DNA of 64,000 nucleotides from Modicisalibacter ilicicola DSM 19980 (GCF_900128925.1 NZ_FQUJ01000007.1:153984-217983); one strand, 5' to 3'. Positions 9,286 through 17,557 are shown, numbered from the stretch's first letter. Numbers and translations are program-made. Notes: generated by a model from the letters alone, not told the origin.

Positions 9286-11730
9286 TCATGCGTCGTCCTT
9301 TTCCATCACCAGAAAATTACCGAGCTCGATGTAGCCGCTGGCATCGCTCGACACGCTGAAATGAATCGTGCTCAGGGGCTCGGTGTTGAACCGGGCTTCA
9401 TAGTCGCCCGGTTCGAGCCCTTGCAGGACGAAACGCCCCTTCCTGTTGGTGAACGTCGACAGGGGTTCGAACGTTCTTCCGTCCGCGGCGTGCAGGGTTC
9501 CCGCGATCAGGGAGACGGGGGCATCGTCGGCACCCAGCAGCCTCCCCATGGCGATGATCGAGGCGGCGGAGCCCGCCTGATAGGAGAAGCCGCCCCGGTA
9601 GGCAGGAAAGATGCGTTCGTGGACGTCCCCCATGTCATACCCTACCGGCGGGGCCTCGGCCCGCCACAGGAGGTTCTGAATCCTGTAGCTTTCGAGCCCG
9701 GGAACCAGCGCGGGACCGAAACCGTCGGCAATCGCCACCGGCCCATCGGAGGTTTCATTGACCAATATGCGTGTCCGGCTCAATGATTCATGACGATCGA
9801 CGATGGCAAAGGCGTTGGACACGGGGCGTCCCATGGCCAGTTTTCCCTCTGCGGTGGCTATCCCCGTTTCGAACTGCACCCTCGTGAACTGCCCGGTGTT
9901 GTCCTCGAAGAGCCCTTCCTGGAGATAGTCGTGGCGGGCCCGTGCGATGAAACGATTACCCCGGTAGGTCACATCGCCCAGCAGGCGGCTGCCCTGGTCG
10001 GCGGTCTCGACCCCGATGCTTCCGGAGAGATCTCCGACGACGTTTCTCGGCATGGTCGACCATTCGGTGCGCAGCCGATTGTCGGTATCGGTGTAAGAGC
10101 TTCGCCACGTCTGGCTGCTGCCCAACGGCAGTGACACCGAGAGGAAAAGATCGGTCTCCTCGGCTTCCCCATCGATGTATTCCGCTCTGATACTGGTGGT
10201 CAGGCGCCCGAAACGCTTGGAAATCGAAAGCCCGACCCCGGTTTCATCCGCGCCGCGCGACGAATGGGCAACGCCCTGCCGGGCGGTGATGCTGCCGTAG
10301 GCCGTGTCTCCCAGCTGACTGCTGAGACGAATGAGGTTCTGCCAACGAAAGGTGGCACTCGGCTCGTCCTGGCCCAGGCTCTGGAAGTTTTCCGACGAGT
10401 AGATGCTGGCGAGACTCAGCTCCTGAGGGCGCCGGGTCCCGAAAAGATCGAACTCGTAATTCCAGCGCAACGTGCCTGCCCGGCCACTGCCATGCTCCTC
10501 GGCCTGGCTGGCGTTGAAGGAGCCGCTGAAGATACCGGTCCTCGTGCCCAGAACGGCTTCTACCCCCCCGACATCGAGCGTCTGGTCGCCTTGGTAATTC
10601 GCCCCGAGGGTCAGGTCGGGCGTAATGCCCTGCCGGTAGTAGCCTGACCAGGCGGGCGCATCGTGGTCGTATTCGATTGTCTCGCTGAAATCATCGGCTC
10701 TCTGATACCCCGCATTCACGGAAAACTCGCTGATCCCCTCGTCCAGAAGAATGGCGTCCAGGAACAGGGAGTAATTGAAGGTCTGGCGTCTTCCCGCATC
10801 ATCCTCGACCACGACGCGCACGTCGTTGAGACCGTCGGTGAAGGCAAAGTCGCTGACGTTGTATCGCCCCGGCGAGAGGCGCTGGATGCTCTGGAGGACG
10901 TCGTTGACATAGACTTCGACCCGGGAGGGACGCGTTATGGTAAAGGTCTGCTGCCCGGTGGAAGTAACGACGCGAAACGGTTGCAGTGCAGAAAACTGAC
11001 GCTCGACGGAAAAGCCCAGCAGCGAAGGAGCCCCCTGGAACTCGGCGGACTGATAGAAGATATCCCCTGCCGAGTAGCGAATGGCTCTTTCGACATCGTC
11101 GTGAACGAGTCGCGTCTCGCCCCTTTTCCATCGCCTTTCGTCCTCTTCGTCGTAGAACGCGGACCATTCGAGGGCCGTGCCATCGGCACCGAAGGCGCGA
11201 ACCCCGCCGTCGAGGGAGAGGGTGAGCGGCTGGCGGCCCGAGGGCTCCAGATCGCTGTCGACGTAGTCCTCGACCGCCCTCAGGTTCACGTAGGCGGTCA
11301 GCGGATGCCGACCCCTGTCGACATTGGTCAGATCGGGCATGCCCGGGGCGAGGTTGAGCCTCTTCACGACGCGTTGTTCCTGCGTCGGACGCAGGATAAC
11401 CAGCAACCGTCGAGGGTCGAACTCCATGTCCAGACCTGCCCGTGCAAATTCGGCCATTGAAATCCGATCACCGGACGATGCCGACTCCAGCCGGCGCAGG
11501 AACTCGCCCTGAAAATGCTCGACGGCAATGTCGTTCCAGGACGTCCGCTGCACGAAAACCAGCGCATTGTCGGCAATACCGACCGTCAGGTCGCCTATCA
11601 CCTGCTCATCGATGGATGCAGGCATATCGATAACGTAGTCAGCCCCTGCCTGGGCCAGGGACAAGCCTGGCAAGAGAGCGAAAAGACACATTACCCCTAT
11701 TGCTGCTTTTTTAATGACCCCTGTCAGCAC
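9286..11730 (-). CDS. Chaperone-usher outer-membrane usher
   Basis: An 814-residue protein with a signal peptide (about 1-26). The beta-barrel-rich centre contains usher-type segments: RPSRVEVYVNDVLQSIQRLSPGRYNVSDF, a plug-like region, and NDVRVVVEDDAGRRQTF. The C-terminal domain has the signature FTNRKGRFVLQGLEPGDYE of usher C-terminal/transthyretin-like domains. It would form the outer-membrane pore through which pilins are polymerised. Translation is assigned to a GTG at 11730 with a GAGG ribosome-binding site; it overlaps the preceding gene by 20 bp. The usher role is clear. The clade (archaic, alpha or other) could not be fixed by eye. Confidence 0.88.
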   Translation of the reverse strand: MLTGVIKKAAIGVMCLFALLPGLSLAQAGADYVIDMPASIDEQVIGDLTVGIADNALVFVQRTSWNDIAVEHFQGEFLRRLESASSGDRISMAEFARAGLDMEFDPRRLLVILRPTQEQRVVKRLNLAPGMPDLTNVDRGRHPLTAYVNLRAVEDYVDSDLEPSGRQPLTLSLDGGVRAFGADGTALEWSAFYDEEDERRWKRGETRLVHDDVERAIRYSAGDIFYQSAEFQGAPSLLGFSVERQFSALQPFRVVTSTGQQTFTITRPSRVEVYVNDVLQSIQRLSPGRYNVSDFAFTDGLNDVRVVVEDDAGRRQTFNYSLFLDAILLDEGISEFSVNAGYQRADDFSETIEYDHDAPAWSGYYRQGITPDLTLGANYQGDQTLDVGGVEAVLGTRTGIFSGSFNASQAEEHGSGRAGTLRWNYEFDLFGTRRPQELSLASIYSSENFQSLGQDEPSATFRWQNLIRLSSQLGDTAYGSITARQGVAHSSRGADETGVGLSISKRFGRLTTSIRAEYIDGEAEETDLFLSVSLPLGSSQTWRSSYTDTDNRLRTEWSTMPRNVVGDLSGSIGVETADQGSRLLGDVTYRGNRFIARARHDYLQEGLFEDNTGQFTRVQFETGIATAEGKLAMGRPVSNAFAIVDRHESLSRTRILVNETSDGPVAIADGFGPALVPGLESYRIQNLLWRAEAPPVGYDMGDVHERIFPAYRGGFSYQAGSAASIIAMGRLLGADDAPVSLIAGTLHAADGRTFEPLSTFTNRKGRFVLQGLEPGDYEARFNTEPLSTIHFSVSSDASGYIELGNFLVMEKDDA

Positions 11731-12475
11731 TTGGCCTCACATTCCTCTGCGCAACGTCTACCTGCACGATGTCTTCTGAAACGAAGAGCTTGTCTTTTTT
11801 CAGGTTTATCGACTCTCCCGGTAGGATGGCATCCTTCTTTAGGACTCTGGCCATGTCCGATCCGGGGATCGTCACCTGCTTCTCGCCATTCAATTCGAAC
11901 AGAAAATCGAGATGCTTCATCAGGGCGTATTGATCCCCCGAATTCTCGATTCTCACCACCTGCATGTCGCCTTTTTCGGTGAGGTAGGCTGCAACCTCCG
12001 AACTTCCGCTGCTGCCATAGACATGGACCGGAAGATGGAAGCGTGTCAGCAGCTTCACGTCGTTATCCATGTCGTCATGGTGGGAAATTGCATCCAATTC
12101 GACGGGAAGCGTTTCGATCACGAGGAAAAAGGAACGCGACCCATCCGTTGCCCGATCACCGGCCCAGGTCATCGTGACCTGTTGGCTGCCTCCCGGGTCC
12201 ATGAGCAGCTGGGGGGGCACCAGGCGAAGTTCATCTTCCTTCAGGCCCCGTGTGATGGCTGTATCGTCACTGGCCACCACCCGCTCCAGGACGGAAAGTT
12301 CCACCGCCAGCCTGGCCGTTTCGCTACCCTGTATCCTGATATCGATCTGGGCGGGGTCCGCGGCGGGAAGTTCGATCAGCGTCGGCGACACGCCCAGGGC
12401 AACGGCAGGCCCCCATCCCAGCAAGCCTGCCGATAGCACGAGACCTGCGAACGCGCCGCGGACACTCGCGCTCAT
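11711..12475 (-). CDS. Second fimbrial chaperone-like periplasmic protein
   Basis: A 254-residue exported protein (signal peptide about 1-27) with a PapD-like N-terminal pattern: GVSPTLIELPAADPAQIDIRIQG, then LRLVPPQLLMDPGGSQQVTMTW, matching the P-P-x4-PG-x-QxxR region of pilus chaperones. Its C-terminal domain is more diverged. Its ATG overlaps the stop of the first chaperone gene (ATGA), so the two are coupled. It may be a dedicated chaperone for the minor/tip subunit or an assembly factor. It is not an obvious duplicate of its neighbour, as identity is low apart from the core motif. Confidence 0.75.
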   Translation of the reverse strand: MSASVRGAFAGLVLSAGLLGWGPAVALGVSPTLIELPAADPAQIDIRIQGSETARLAVELSVLERVVASDDTAITRGLKEDELRLVPPQLLMDPGGSQQVTMTWAGDRATDGSRSFFLVIETLPVELDAISHHDDMDNDVKLLTRFHLPVHVYGSSGSSEVAAYLTEKGDMQVVRIENSGDQYALMKHLDFLFELNGEKQVTIPGSDMARVLKKDAILPGESINLKKDKLFVSEDIVQVDVAQRNVRPSADRGH

Positions 12476-13182
12476 TCGACGAGTCGCACCCCGGGCGTGC
12501 CTTTCACTCCAGGCACGACGAAGGTTCTCTTGGCGCCGGGTGTCACCAGCGTACGCCCGGCGATGTTCGCCAGCTCCACGCCGCCGACGTGCTTGCCATC
12601 GAAGTCCAGGTCCAGGGAGTTCATGTAGAAGAAGCGCTGTCCCCGATTGGCGATGGTGACTTGCATGCCGTTCCCCTGGGCCCGGGCAGCCAGCAGCACC
12701 GGCTCAGGCGCGATGTCGGCCGGCGTCACGTGGACAGAGGCGCCTACCCGAAACAAGGTCTGTACCGACGGGCCCGAGGCTGCCTTCATCTCTACCGGCA
12801 TCTGCGAGGCAAAAAGCGTGAACGACCGGGACCGGGAGGGTGGCGTTCCCACCCACTGGACCCGCAGTGATTGAGAACTGTCAGGCCCGATGACCGCCTG
12901 AGGAGGGAAGACCAGGAAAAGGTTGTCGGCAGGCGTGTACTCCTCCGAGCCGTCTTCCAGGATGGTTCGCTCGAACACCTCGAACTCGATCGGCAGATCG
13001 ACACTACGAGGATTTCGCACCAGCAGTGTCGTTCCCGCGGTGTCCCTCGGCAACTCGAGTACCGAGACCGTGGGCGTCACGTCGAACGCGCGGGCCGGGG
13101 TCAGGACGGCGACGAGCAACAGGATCGCCAGCGAGACGACCATGGCGCAGCGTAGGGTGAAGGACGTTGACCAGCGTGGCAT
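12472..13182 (-). CDS. Fimbrial periplasmic chaperone
   Basis: A 236-residue protein with a signal peptide. The mature region opens with the edge strand VTPTVSVLELPRDTAGTTLLVRNP and has the chaperone core FLVFPPQAVIGPDSSQSLRVQWVG, followed by an Ig-like C-terminal domain. Such chaperones fold pilin subunits by donor-strand complementation and hand them to the usher. The ATG at 13182 has a good AGGAG site; the frame extends 13 codons further upstream without comparable support. It lies about 100 bp downstream of the pilin gene and overlaps the second chaperone by 4 bp. Confidence 0.85.
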   Translation of the reverse strand: MPRWSTSFTLRCAMVVSLAILLLVAVLTPARAFDVTPTVSVLELPRDTAGTTLLVRNPRSVDLPIEFEVFERTILEDGSEEYTPADNLFLVFPPQAVIGPDSSQSLRVQWVGTPPSRSRSFTLFASQMPVEMKAASGPSVQTLFRVGASVHVTPADIAPEPVLLAARAQGNGMQVTIANRGQRFFYMNSLDLDFDGKHVGGVELANIAGRTLVTPGAKRTFVVPGVKGTPGVRLVE

Positions 13183-13279
13183 GGATGGCTCCTGCTGTTT
13201 CGCCACAGGCCCGGCCACCATCAGGCGACCGGGACCTCGTGACTCAGTTCGGCATGATGAATACCGTCACCGGTTCCTT

Positions 13280-13753
13280 TCAGTTGGCGGCGACCGAGAC
13301 GGTGATGTTGTCGCTGTAGTCGCCTGCCACGGTTGCCGCACTGTCGAGCTTGACGCTCAGGCTGCGAGACTGGTCGTTGTTGGCGACGGTGGGCCAGCCG
13401 TTCCAGGTCTGGGCGGTGGCCAGGGACACACCGTTGGCGAACGGAGAGCCGGAACCGGATACGATCAGCTGATAGGGAACTTCGCTGTTGTCGCTGACCA
13501 TCTTGCCGGCGTTGGCGGAGGCGAAGGTCACGGAGGCACTGCCGCCGTAGTTGCAGTTGACGGTCACGGACTCGGCGCCCTGCTTCTCGGTAGACTTCAT
13601 GTCGAGCGCATCGAAGGGACCGTTGAGATAGGCGGAAATGGCACACTCCTTGGCCAGGGTTCCGTTGAGGGGAACCTCGACGCTGGTGTCTGCCTGGGCG
13701 ATACCGGCGGTGGTAGCCGCTGCGATGGCTGCTGCGAATGCGATCTTGCGCAT
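13280..13753 (-). CDS. Major fimbrial subunit (pilin)
   Basis: A 157-residue secreted protein with a signal peptide cleaved after about residue 21 (GIAQA/DTS). The mature protein has two cysteines (ECAIS and VNCNYGG) placed like the pilin disulfide. It has many Ser/Ala/Thr residues and ends in DYSDNITVSVAAN, a typical terminal pilin strand. As first gene of the minus-strand fimbrial operon and the shortest subunit, it is probably the shaft pilin. The 97-bp gap to the chaperone could allow uneven expression. The exact pilin family (spore coat U-like or other) is not certain. Confidence 0.8.
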   Translation of the reverse strand: MRKIAFAAAIAAATTAGIAQADTSVEVPLNGTLAKECAISAYLNGPFDALDMKSTEKQGAESVTVNCNYGGSASVTFASANAGKMVSDNSEVPYQLIVSGSGSPFANGVSLATAQTWNGWPTVANNDQSRSLSVKLDSAATVAGDYSDNITVSVAAN

Positions 13754-13791
13754 GATGATTCTCCACTTGATGGTGTAACTGCTTTTGATGG

Positions 13792-13815
13792 AAGCCTCTC
13801 GGCAGGAGGCTTTTT
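13792..13815. repeat. Inverted repeat in pilin upstream region
   Basis: AAGCCTC and GAGGCTT form a 7-bp perfect stem around a 7-base loop. The hairpin lies about 40 bp upstream of the pilin start codon and is followed by T residues on the plus strand. It could act in the pilin leader RNA or terminate plus-strand transcription. Confidence 0.6.
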
Positions 13816-13855
13816 CCCCTGCTTAGCCATTTCGAGCCCTGCAGAAGTCTGCGGC

Positions 13856-13879
13856 ATGAAGCCATGAAGCAGGCTTCAT
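13856..13879. repeat. Inverted repeat in pilin upstream region, second copy
   Basis: ATGAAGCC and GGCTTCAT form a perfect 8-bp stem around an 8-base spacer that itself repeats ATGAAGC. It could be a protein-binding site or leader hairpin upstream of the pilin operon. Confidence 0.6.
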
Positions 13880-14126
13880 CCATTCGTCCGACTAGACCCT
13901 GTGCGCCAGGAACGGCAACGCCGTTCTCGGCCTCGGCGTCAGGCAAGCCCGGTCGCCTGAGCGGGTCGTGAAGCTCGCGGTGAGGCAAGCGCTGGGTAAC
14001 GATAAGATAATTTTTGTAAATTTTCGCGCTTAGTTACTTACATTGATACAGCTGTTTTTTTCCATGCGGCAAGCCGATGGACAACAGGAAGCCAAGCCTG
14101 CTAGGCCCAGCCAGGAAGGGAGCACC

Positions 14127-14279
14127 GTGAATCGCCTTTCGAAGACTTTCTTTCCGACCAAAGAGCAATTGCGCGAGGGTATTTGCTGTTGGGAAGGCAG
14201 GGTACTGCGCGAGTGGGGGGTTGACGTATTGTCGCAGTGGCGCCGCACGACGAACGCCCGGCGTCATCGCCCAGGATGA
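14127..14279 (+). CDS. Possible 50-residue protein, unknown
   Basis: A GTG at 14127 is preceded by a good AGGAAGG ribosome-binding sequence six bases upstream. It opens a 50-codon frame rich in Arg/Trp (FFPTKEQLREG, then CCWEGRVLREW). No family is recognised. The composition and the isolated position between two minus-strand units leave open a decayed fragment or chance ORF. The ribosome-binding site is the only positive evidence. Confidence 0.25.
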   Translation: MNRLSKTFFPTKEQLREGICCWEGRVLREWGVDVLSQWRRTTNARRHRPG

Positions 14280-14306
14280 GGGCCTAGAATATTAATTTTC
14301 ATTCAA

Positions 14307-15311
14307 TTAGAAACTTAGCTCTTCCAGGCGATCCGCCAGTGCCTCCAGGGCCTCGATACCCTGTACGTCAGAGGCCAGCAGTGGCAGTCGCGGTCGTGGC
14401 AGCGCCGCCAGTTCCTGGTCGATGCGCGCAAGATAGACGCCTTCCTGCTCGCGGCGCCGGCGCAGGAAATCGCCGTCCGCTTCCTCGGGAATGACCCGGT
14501 TGACCAGGGCACCGGCGACCGGAATGCCGGCGTCCTGCAACGCCTTCACCGACCGCACGGTCTCGAGGATCGGCAGCCGCTCCGGGGTCAGCACGAACAG
14601 GAACTGGCTTTCATCGGCGTTCTTGATGCGCCGCCGCGCTTGATGAAACAACCGGCGACGGCGCTTGAGGGTTTCGGCGATGGAACGCGCCCGCTCGTCC
14701 AACTCGCCCATGCCCTCCTCTTCCGGTTCGGCAAACGGCGAGCCGACATCCTGGCCGCTCTTGGGGGTCAGGTGCTTGAGTACCTTGCCCAATTCCTCGG
14801 ACTTGCGGCTGTGCGCCAACAGGCCATCCGTCCAGGCCGCCATCGCCTCGGGCAGGCTCAGCAGGCGCAGCGTATGGCCGGTGGGCGCGGTGTCGAAGAC
14901 GATCAGCTCATAGGCGTCGTCGTCCAGCATCAAGCGTGAGAGGCGCTCGAGCAGCGCCGCTTCCTGGGTACCCGGCGACTGCCGCGACAGGCGCATCTGG
15001 CGCTCCATCTCGTCCATCATGCGCGGCACGGTGAAGCGCCGCAGCTGGCTGATGACGCCTTGGAGATGGGCCTCGACCTCGGCGTCCGGGTCGATCTCCA
15101 GGGCATCCAGATTGGGCAACAGCCGGCGCGGCGCATCGCTCAGCTTGCGGTCGAAGGCATCGCCCAGGCTATGGGCCGGATCGGTGGAGACCACCAGCAC
15201 GCGACGCCCCCGCCGGGCGGCCAGCACCGCCAGCGATGCCGCCACGGTGGTCTTGCCGACCCCGCCCTTACCGCCTACCCAGAGCAGACGTTTTTCAAGA
15301 AGTTCTTTCAT
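14307..15311 (-). CDS. ArsA/Get3-family P-loop ATPase, cysteine-free
   Basis: A 334-residue soluble ATPase of the ArsA/GET3 SIMIBI class. Visible motifs are the deviant Walker A GGKGGVGKTT (residues 13-22), the DPAHS switch, the FDTAPTGHTLRLLSLP motif diagnostic of the family, and an ALVNRV A-loop-like segment. There is no cysteine anywhere, so neither the arsenite-binding cysteines of ArsA nor the Get3 zinc CxxC is present. There is also no arsB, arsR or arsC nearby. The ATG at 15311 has an AGGG site; a GTG five codons earlier is possible. It lies downstream of cstA and the CC-tail gene on the same strand, and all three probably work together. Its client is unknown. Confidence 0.85.
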   Translation of the reverse strand: MKELLEKRLLWVGGKGGVGKTTVAASLAVLAARRGRRVLVVSTDPAHSLGDAFDRKLSDAPRRLLPNLDALEIDPDAEVEAHLQGVISQLRRFTVPRMMDEMERQMRLSRQSPGTQEAALLERLSRLMLDDDAYELIVFDTAPTGHTLRLLSLPEAMAAWTDGLLAHSRKSEELGKVLKHLTPKSGQDVGSPFAEPEEEGMGELDERARSIAETLKRRRRLFHQARRRIKNADESQFLFVLTPERLPILETVRSVKALQDAGIPVAGALVNRVIPEEADGDFLRRRREQEGVYLARIDQELAALPRPRLPLLASDVQGIEALEALADRLEELSF

Positions 15312-15331
15312 GGATCGCCCTATCACGTCAT

Positions 15332-15473
15332 AAACCTTGTTTCAGGAGCGTCGCGAACGAAGGCAAGACAAGGCGGAAGCCATTGAAGAGACGGAGTTTA
15401 CTGTTGTAAATGAGTACTCTGAAATGGGTTTCAACGCAGTATTGCCGAGTGCAGTAGCTTCTGAGCAAGGTTT
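15332..15473. repeat. 142-bp imperfect palindromic intergenic element
   Basis: The whole gap between two minus-strand genes reads as one long imperfect inverted repeat. The outer arms AAACCTTG (15332-15339) and CAAGGTTT (15466-15473) are exact. The centre is GTTTAC TGTT GTAAAT near 15402, and matching blocks (TCAG-AGC, GGCAA-AC, CATT, AGAG) continue along both arms. The size and structure are those of a MITE-like or BIME-like non-autonomous element. It would fold into a long hairpin in the transcript. Confidence 0.8.
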
Positions 15474-15779
15474 TCAGCAGCAGCGAAAATCGTCCAGGGG
15501 CGACTTCTCCATCCCCATGCGCCGATGCCAATCATGGAACCGCTCCAGCATCAGCGGTTGCAGCTCCAAGGTGTAATAGGCCACCGGATTGGGCACGCCC
15601 ATCAGCTCCGAGAACACCATCAGCATGAACAGGTCGTCCTCGTCCCGCTGCGCCCGGGCGATCGCACCGCGGTAGCGCGCCGAATAGAACTCCTCGGCAT
15701 AGAAGCGGGCCTGGCCGAGCCAGGCCTTGATCCTTGCGCGGCGATCGACGGGGTGCTCGTCGTTTGAATGCTCGCTCAT
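15474..15779 (-). CDS. Small protein with C-terminal Cys-Cys (cory-CC-star type)
   Basis: A 101-residue protein without signal peptide or membrane helix. Its only two cysteines are the last two residues (DDFRCC-stop). Conserved-looking blocks include ARFYAEEFYSARYRGAI, FMLMVFSELMGVPNP and YYTLELQPLML, together with an acidic/aromatic character. This fits the family NCBI names cory-CC-star, recalled for its invariant Cys-Cys end; the function is unknown. It begins 8 bp after the cstA stop, so cotranslation is likely, and an ArsA-like ATPase follows. The terminal CC could bind metal, form a disulfide, be modified, or be the docking tail for the ATPase; none of these is shown. Confidence 0.8.
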   Translation of the reverse strand: MSEHSNDEHPVDRRARIKAWLGQARFYAEEFYSARYRGAIARAQRDEDDLFMLMVFSELMGVPNPVAYYTLELQPLMLERFHDWHRRMGMEKSPLDDFRCC

Positions 15780-15787
15780 ACCCCCTC

Positions 15788-17464
15788 CTAGCCTTCCGCC
15801 TTGGTGGCCGACTCGCGACGCACGCGCTTGAGCGCCGCGGCGCACTCCATGGCGACGAGGATCGAAGCGATCAGCACCACGATATCCAGCACCAGCAGGA
15901 AGTAGTTGCCTGCCTCGTAGAAGCTGCGCAGCTGTGTCAACAGTGCCAGTACCGTCATGACCAGCAGGAAGAGCAGCGGCCCCAGGGTGAACCACATGGG
16001 GCGGCCCAGGCGCACCAGCATCACGGTGACGACCAGCAGGGTCAGGCCGGCCAGCAGCTGGTTGGTGGTCCCGAACAGCGGCCAGATAAGCAGCCCTCCG
16101 GAACCGTCGGCACCGGCGCCGAAGGCGAGTATCAAACAGGACCCCACCGCCAGCAGCGTTGCCATGGCAGGCTTCTTCATCCACTGCTGCTGGTAGATCT
16201 CGCCCCACTCCTGGAAGATGTAGCGCTGCAGGCGCAGGCCGGTATCCATGGTGGTGCCGGCGAACAGCGCCGCCATGACCGTCAGCAGGGTGGCGGCCGT
16301 CGTCTCGGGCAGCCCGAGGCCGTTGCTGATGATGTAGGCGCCGCCTTCGACGAAGGCGTTCACCCCGCCCTTGCCGAAGGCATCGTACATGGCGCTCCAG
16401 TCCGTCAGGCTGGCGAACCCGGCGGTAGCGGCAAGAATCGCGCCCAGGGCCAGCATGCCCTCGCCCACGGCGCCGAAGTAGCCGACCAGGCGCGCATCGG
16501 TCTCCTTGTCGAGCTGCTTGGAGGAAGTGCCGCCGGCCACCAGCCCATGAAATCCCGAGATGGCGCCGCAGGCGATGGTCACGAACAGCAAGGGAATGAT
16601 CGAGGGCGTCCCCGCCGGCACGTTGTCGTTGATCATCGGCGCGACCATGGCAGGATTGAGAATCACCAGGGCGCCATAGAGGATGATCAGGCCGATGAAG
16701 AGCTGCAGTCCATTGATGTAGTCCCGGGGCTGCAGCAACACCCACACCGGCAACAAGGAGGCAATCGCCGCGTAGCCGAACAGGATCAGGATCCATATCG
16801 CATTGCCGGGCAGACCGGCGACCTGATCGGGCATCTGCAGCGGCATGGATGGCCCGATGATGATCAGGCCATAGAGCGCCACCACGCCGATCAGCGAGAC
16901 CAGCGCCAGGCCGATGATGCGGCGATAGATGAGCTGGCCGATGACCAGCGCCACCGCGATCGCCCCCCAGACCGGTACCACGGCGCTGGGAAACCTCATC
17001 AGCAATCCGGCGATGACCACACCGAAGACGGCATTGACCATCAACAGCACCAGGAAGATGACGACCATGAAAAGGCTGCGGGCGCGCTTGCCGACCACGT
17101 CGCCGGTCAGGGCTCCTACGGATTTGGCCCGATTGCGCACACTGGCCCAGAGCGCTCCGGTATCGTGCACCCCGGCGAAGAAGATGGTACCGAACACCAC
17201 CCAGAGGAAGGCCGGCAGCCAGCCCCAGATCACCGCGATGGCGGGGCCGACGATGGGTGCAGCCCCCGCTACCGAGGTGAAATGATGCCCCCAGAGCACG
17301 TAGCGGTTGGTGGGCACGAAATCGATACCATCCTCGAATTCGTGAGCGGGAGTCCGGAACTTCGAATCCAGGCGAAAGACCTTTTCGGCGATGAACTTCG
17401 AGTAGAGAAAATAGGCCAGGGCCATGCCGCCCAGGCCCAGAAACAGGATGACGATAGCACTCAT
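15788..17464 (-). CDS. CstA-family carbon starvation protein / peptide or pyruvate transporter
   Basis: A 558-residue membrane protein with about 14-16 helices. It contains the CstA signature GHHFTSVAGAAPIVGPAIAVIWGW near residue 60, VHDTGALWASVRNRAKSVG, and ISGFHGLVAGGTSSKQL. CstA relatives import peptides or pyruvate, especially during carbon limitation. At 558 residues it is shorter than E. coli CstA (701). The ATG at 17464 is preceded by AGGGAGTTCACGCC. It leads a minus-strand unit with the CC-tail protein and the ArsA-like ATPase. The substrate cannot be deduced. Confidence 0.9.
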   Translation of the reverse strand: MSAIVILFLGLGGMALAYFLYSKFIAEKVFRLDSKFRTPAHEFEDGIDFVPTNRYVLWGHHFTSVAGAAPIVGPAIAVIWGWLPAFLWVVFGTIFFAGVHDTGALWASVRNRAKSVGALTGDVVGKRARSLFMVVIFLVLLMVNAVFGVVIAGLLMRFPSAVVPVWGAIAVALVIGQLIYRRIIGLALVSLIGVVALYGLIIIGPSMPLQMPDQVAGLPGNAIWILILFGYAAIASLLPVWVLLQPRDYINGLQLFIGLIILYGALVILNPAMVAPMINDNVPAGTPSIIPLLFVTIACGAISGFHGLVAGGTSSKQLDKETDARLVGYFGAVGEGMLALGAILAATAGFASLTDWSAMYDAFGKGGVNAFVEGGAYIISNGLGLPETTAATLLTVMAALFAGTTMDTGLRLQRYIFQEWGEIYQQQWMKKPAMATLLAVGSCLILAFGAGADGSGGLLIWPLFGTTNQLLAGLTLLVVTVMLVRLGRPMWFTLGPLLFLLVMTVLALLTQLRSFYEAGNYFLLVLDIVVLIASILVAMECAAALKRVRRESATKAEG

Positions 17465-17557
17465 GGCGTGAACTCCCTAGGTATGTCGTTGTTCTCCTAA
17501 ACGTTTTGCACCTATTAGACTCAGGGTAGTCAAACAAGCCCGATCGCAACAGCGATC

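Larger units (their letters stand above)
13754..14306. other. 553-bp intergenic region upstream of the pilin operon
   Basis: This is the longest stretch here without a confident gene. It holds the two hairpins listed separately, a markedly AT-rich patch at about 14001-14062 (runs of A and T, unlike the surrounding GC-rich DNA), a possible short ORF at 14127-14279 and another AT-rich patch at 14285-14325. The minus-strand pilin promoter should be here, and the AT-rich patch is a natural place for nucleoid-protein silencing. No confident -35/-10 pair was identified. Confidence 0.6.

Noticed and set aside
14307-15311. Arsenical pump ATPase (arsA) interpretation
   Set aside because: The family motifs fit, but there are no cysteines for arsenite binding, it is single-domain and no arsenic genes are nearby.
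15734-17500. A 588-codon plus-strand frame opposite cstA
   Set aside because: Dominated by Gln/His/Asp repeats generated by the antisense of a hydrophobic protein; no motif.
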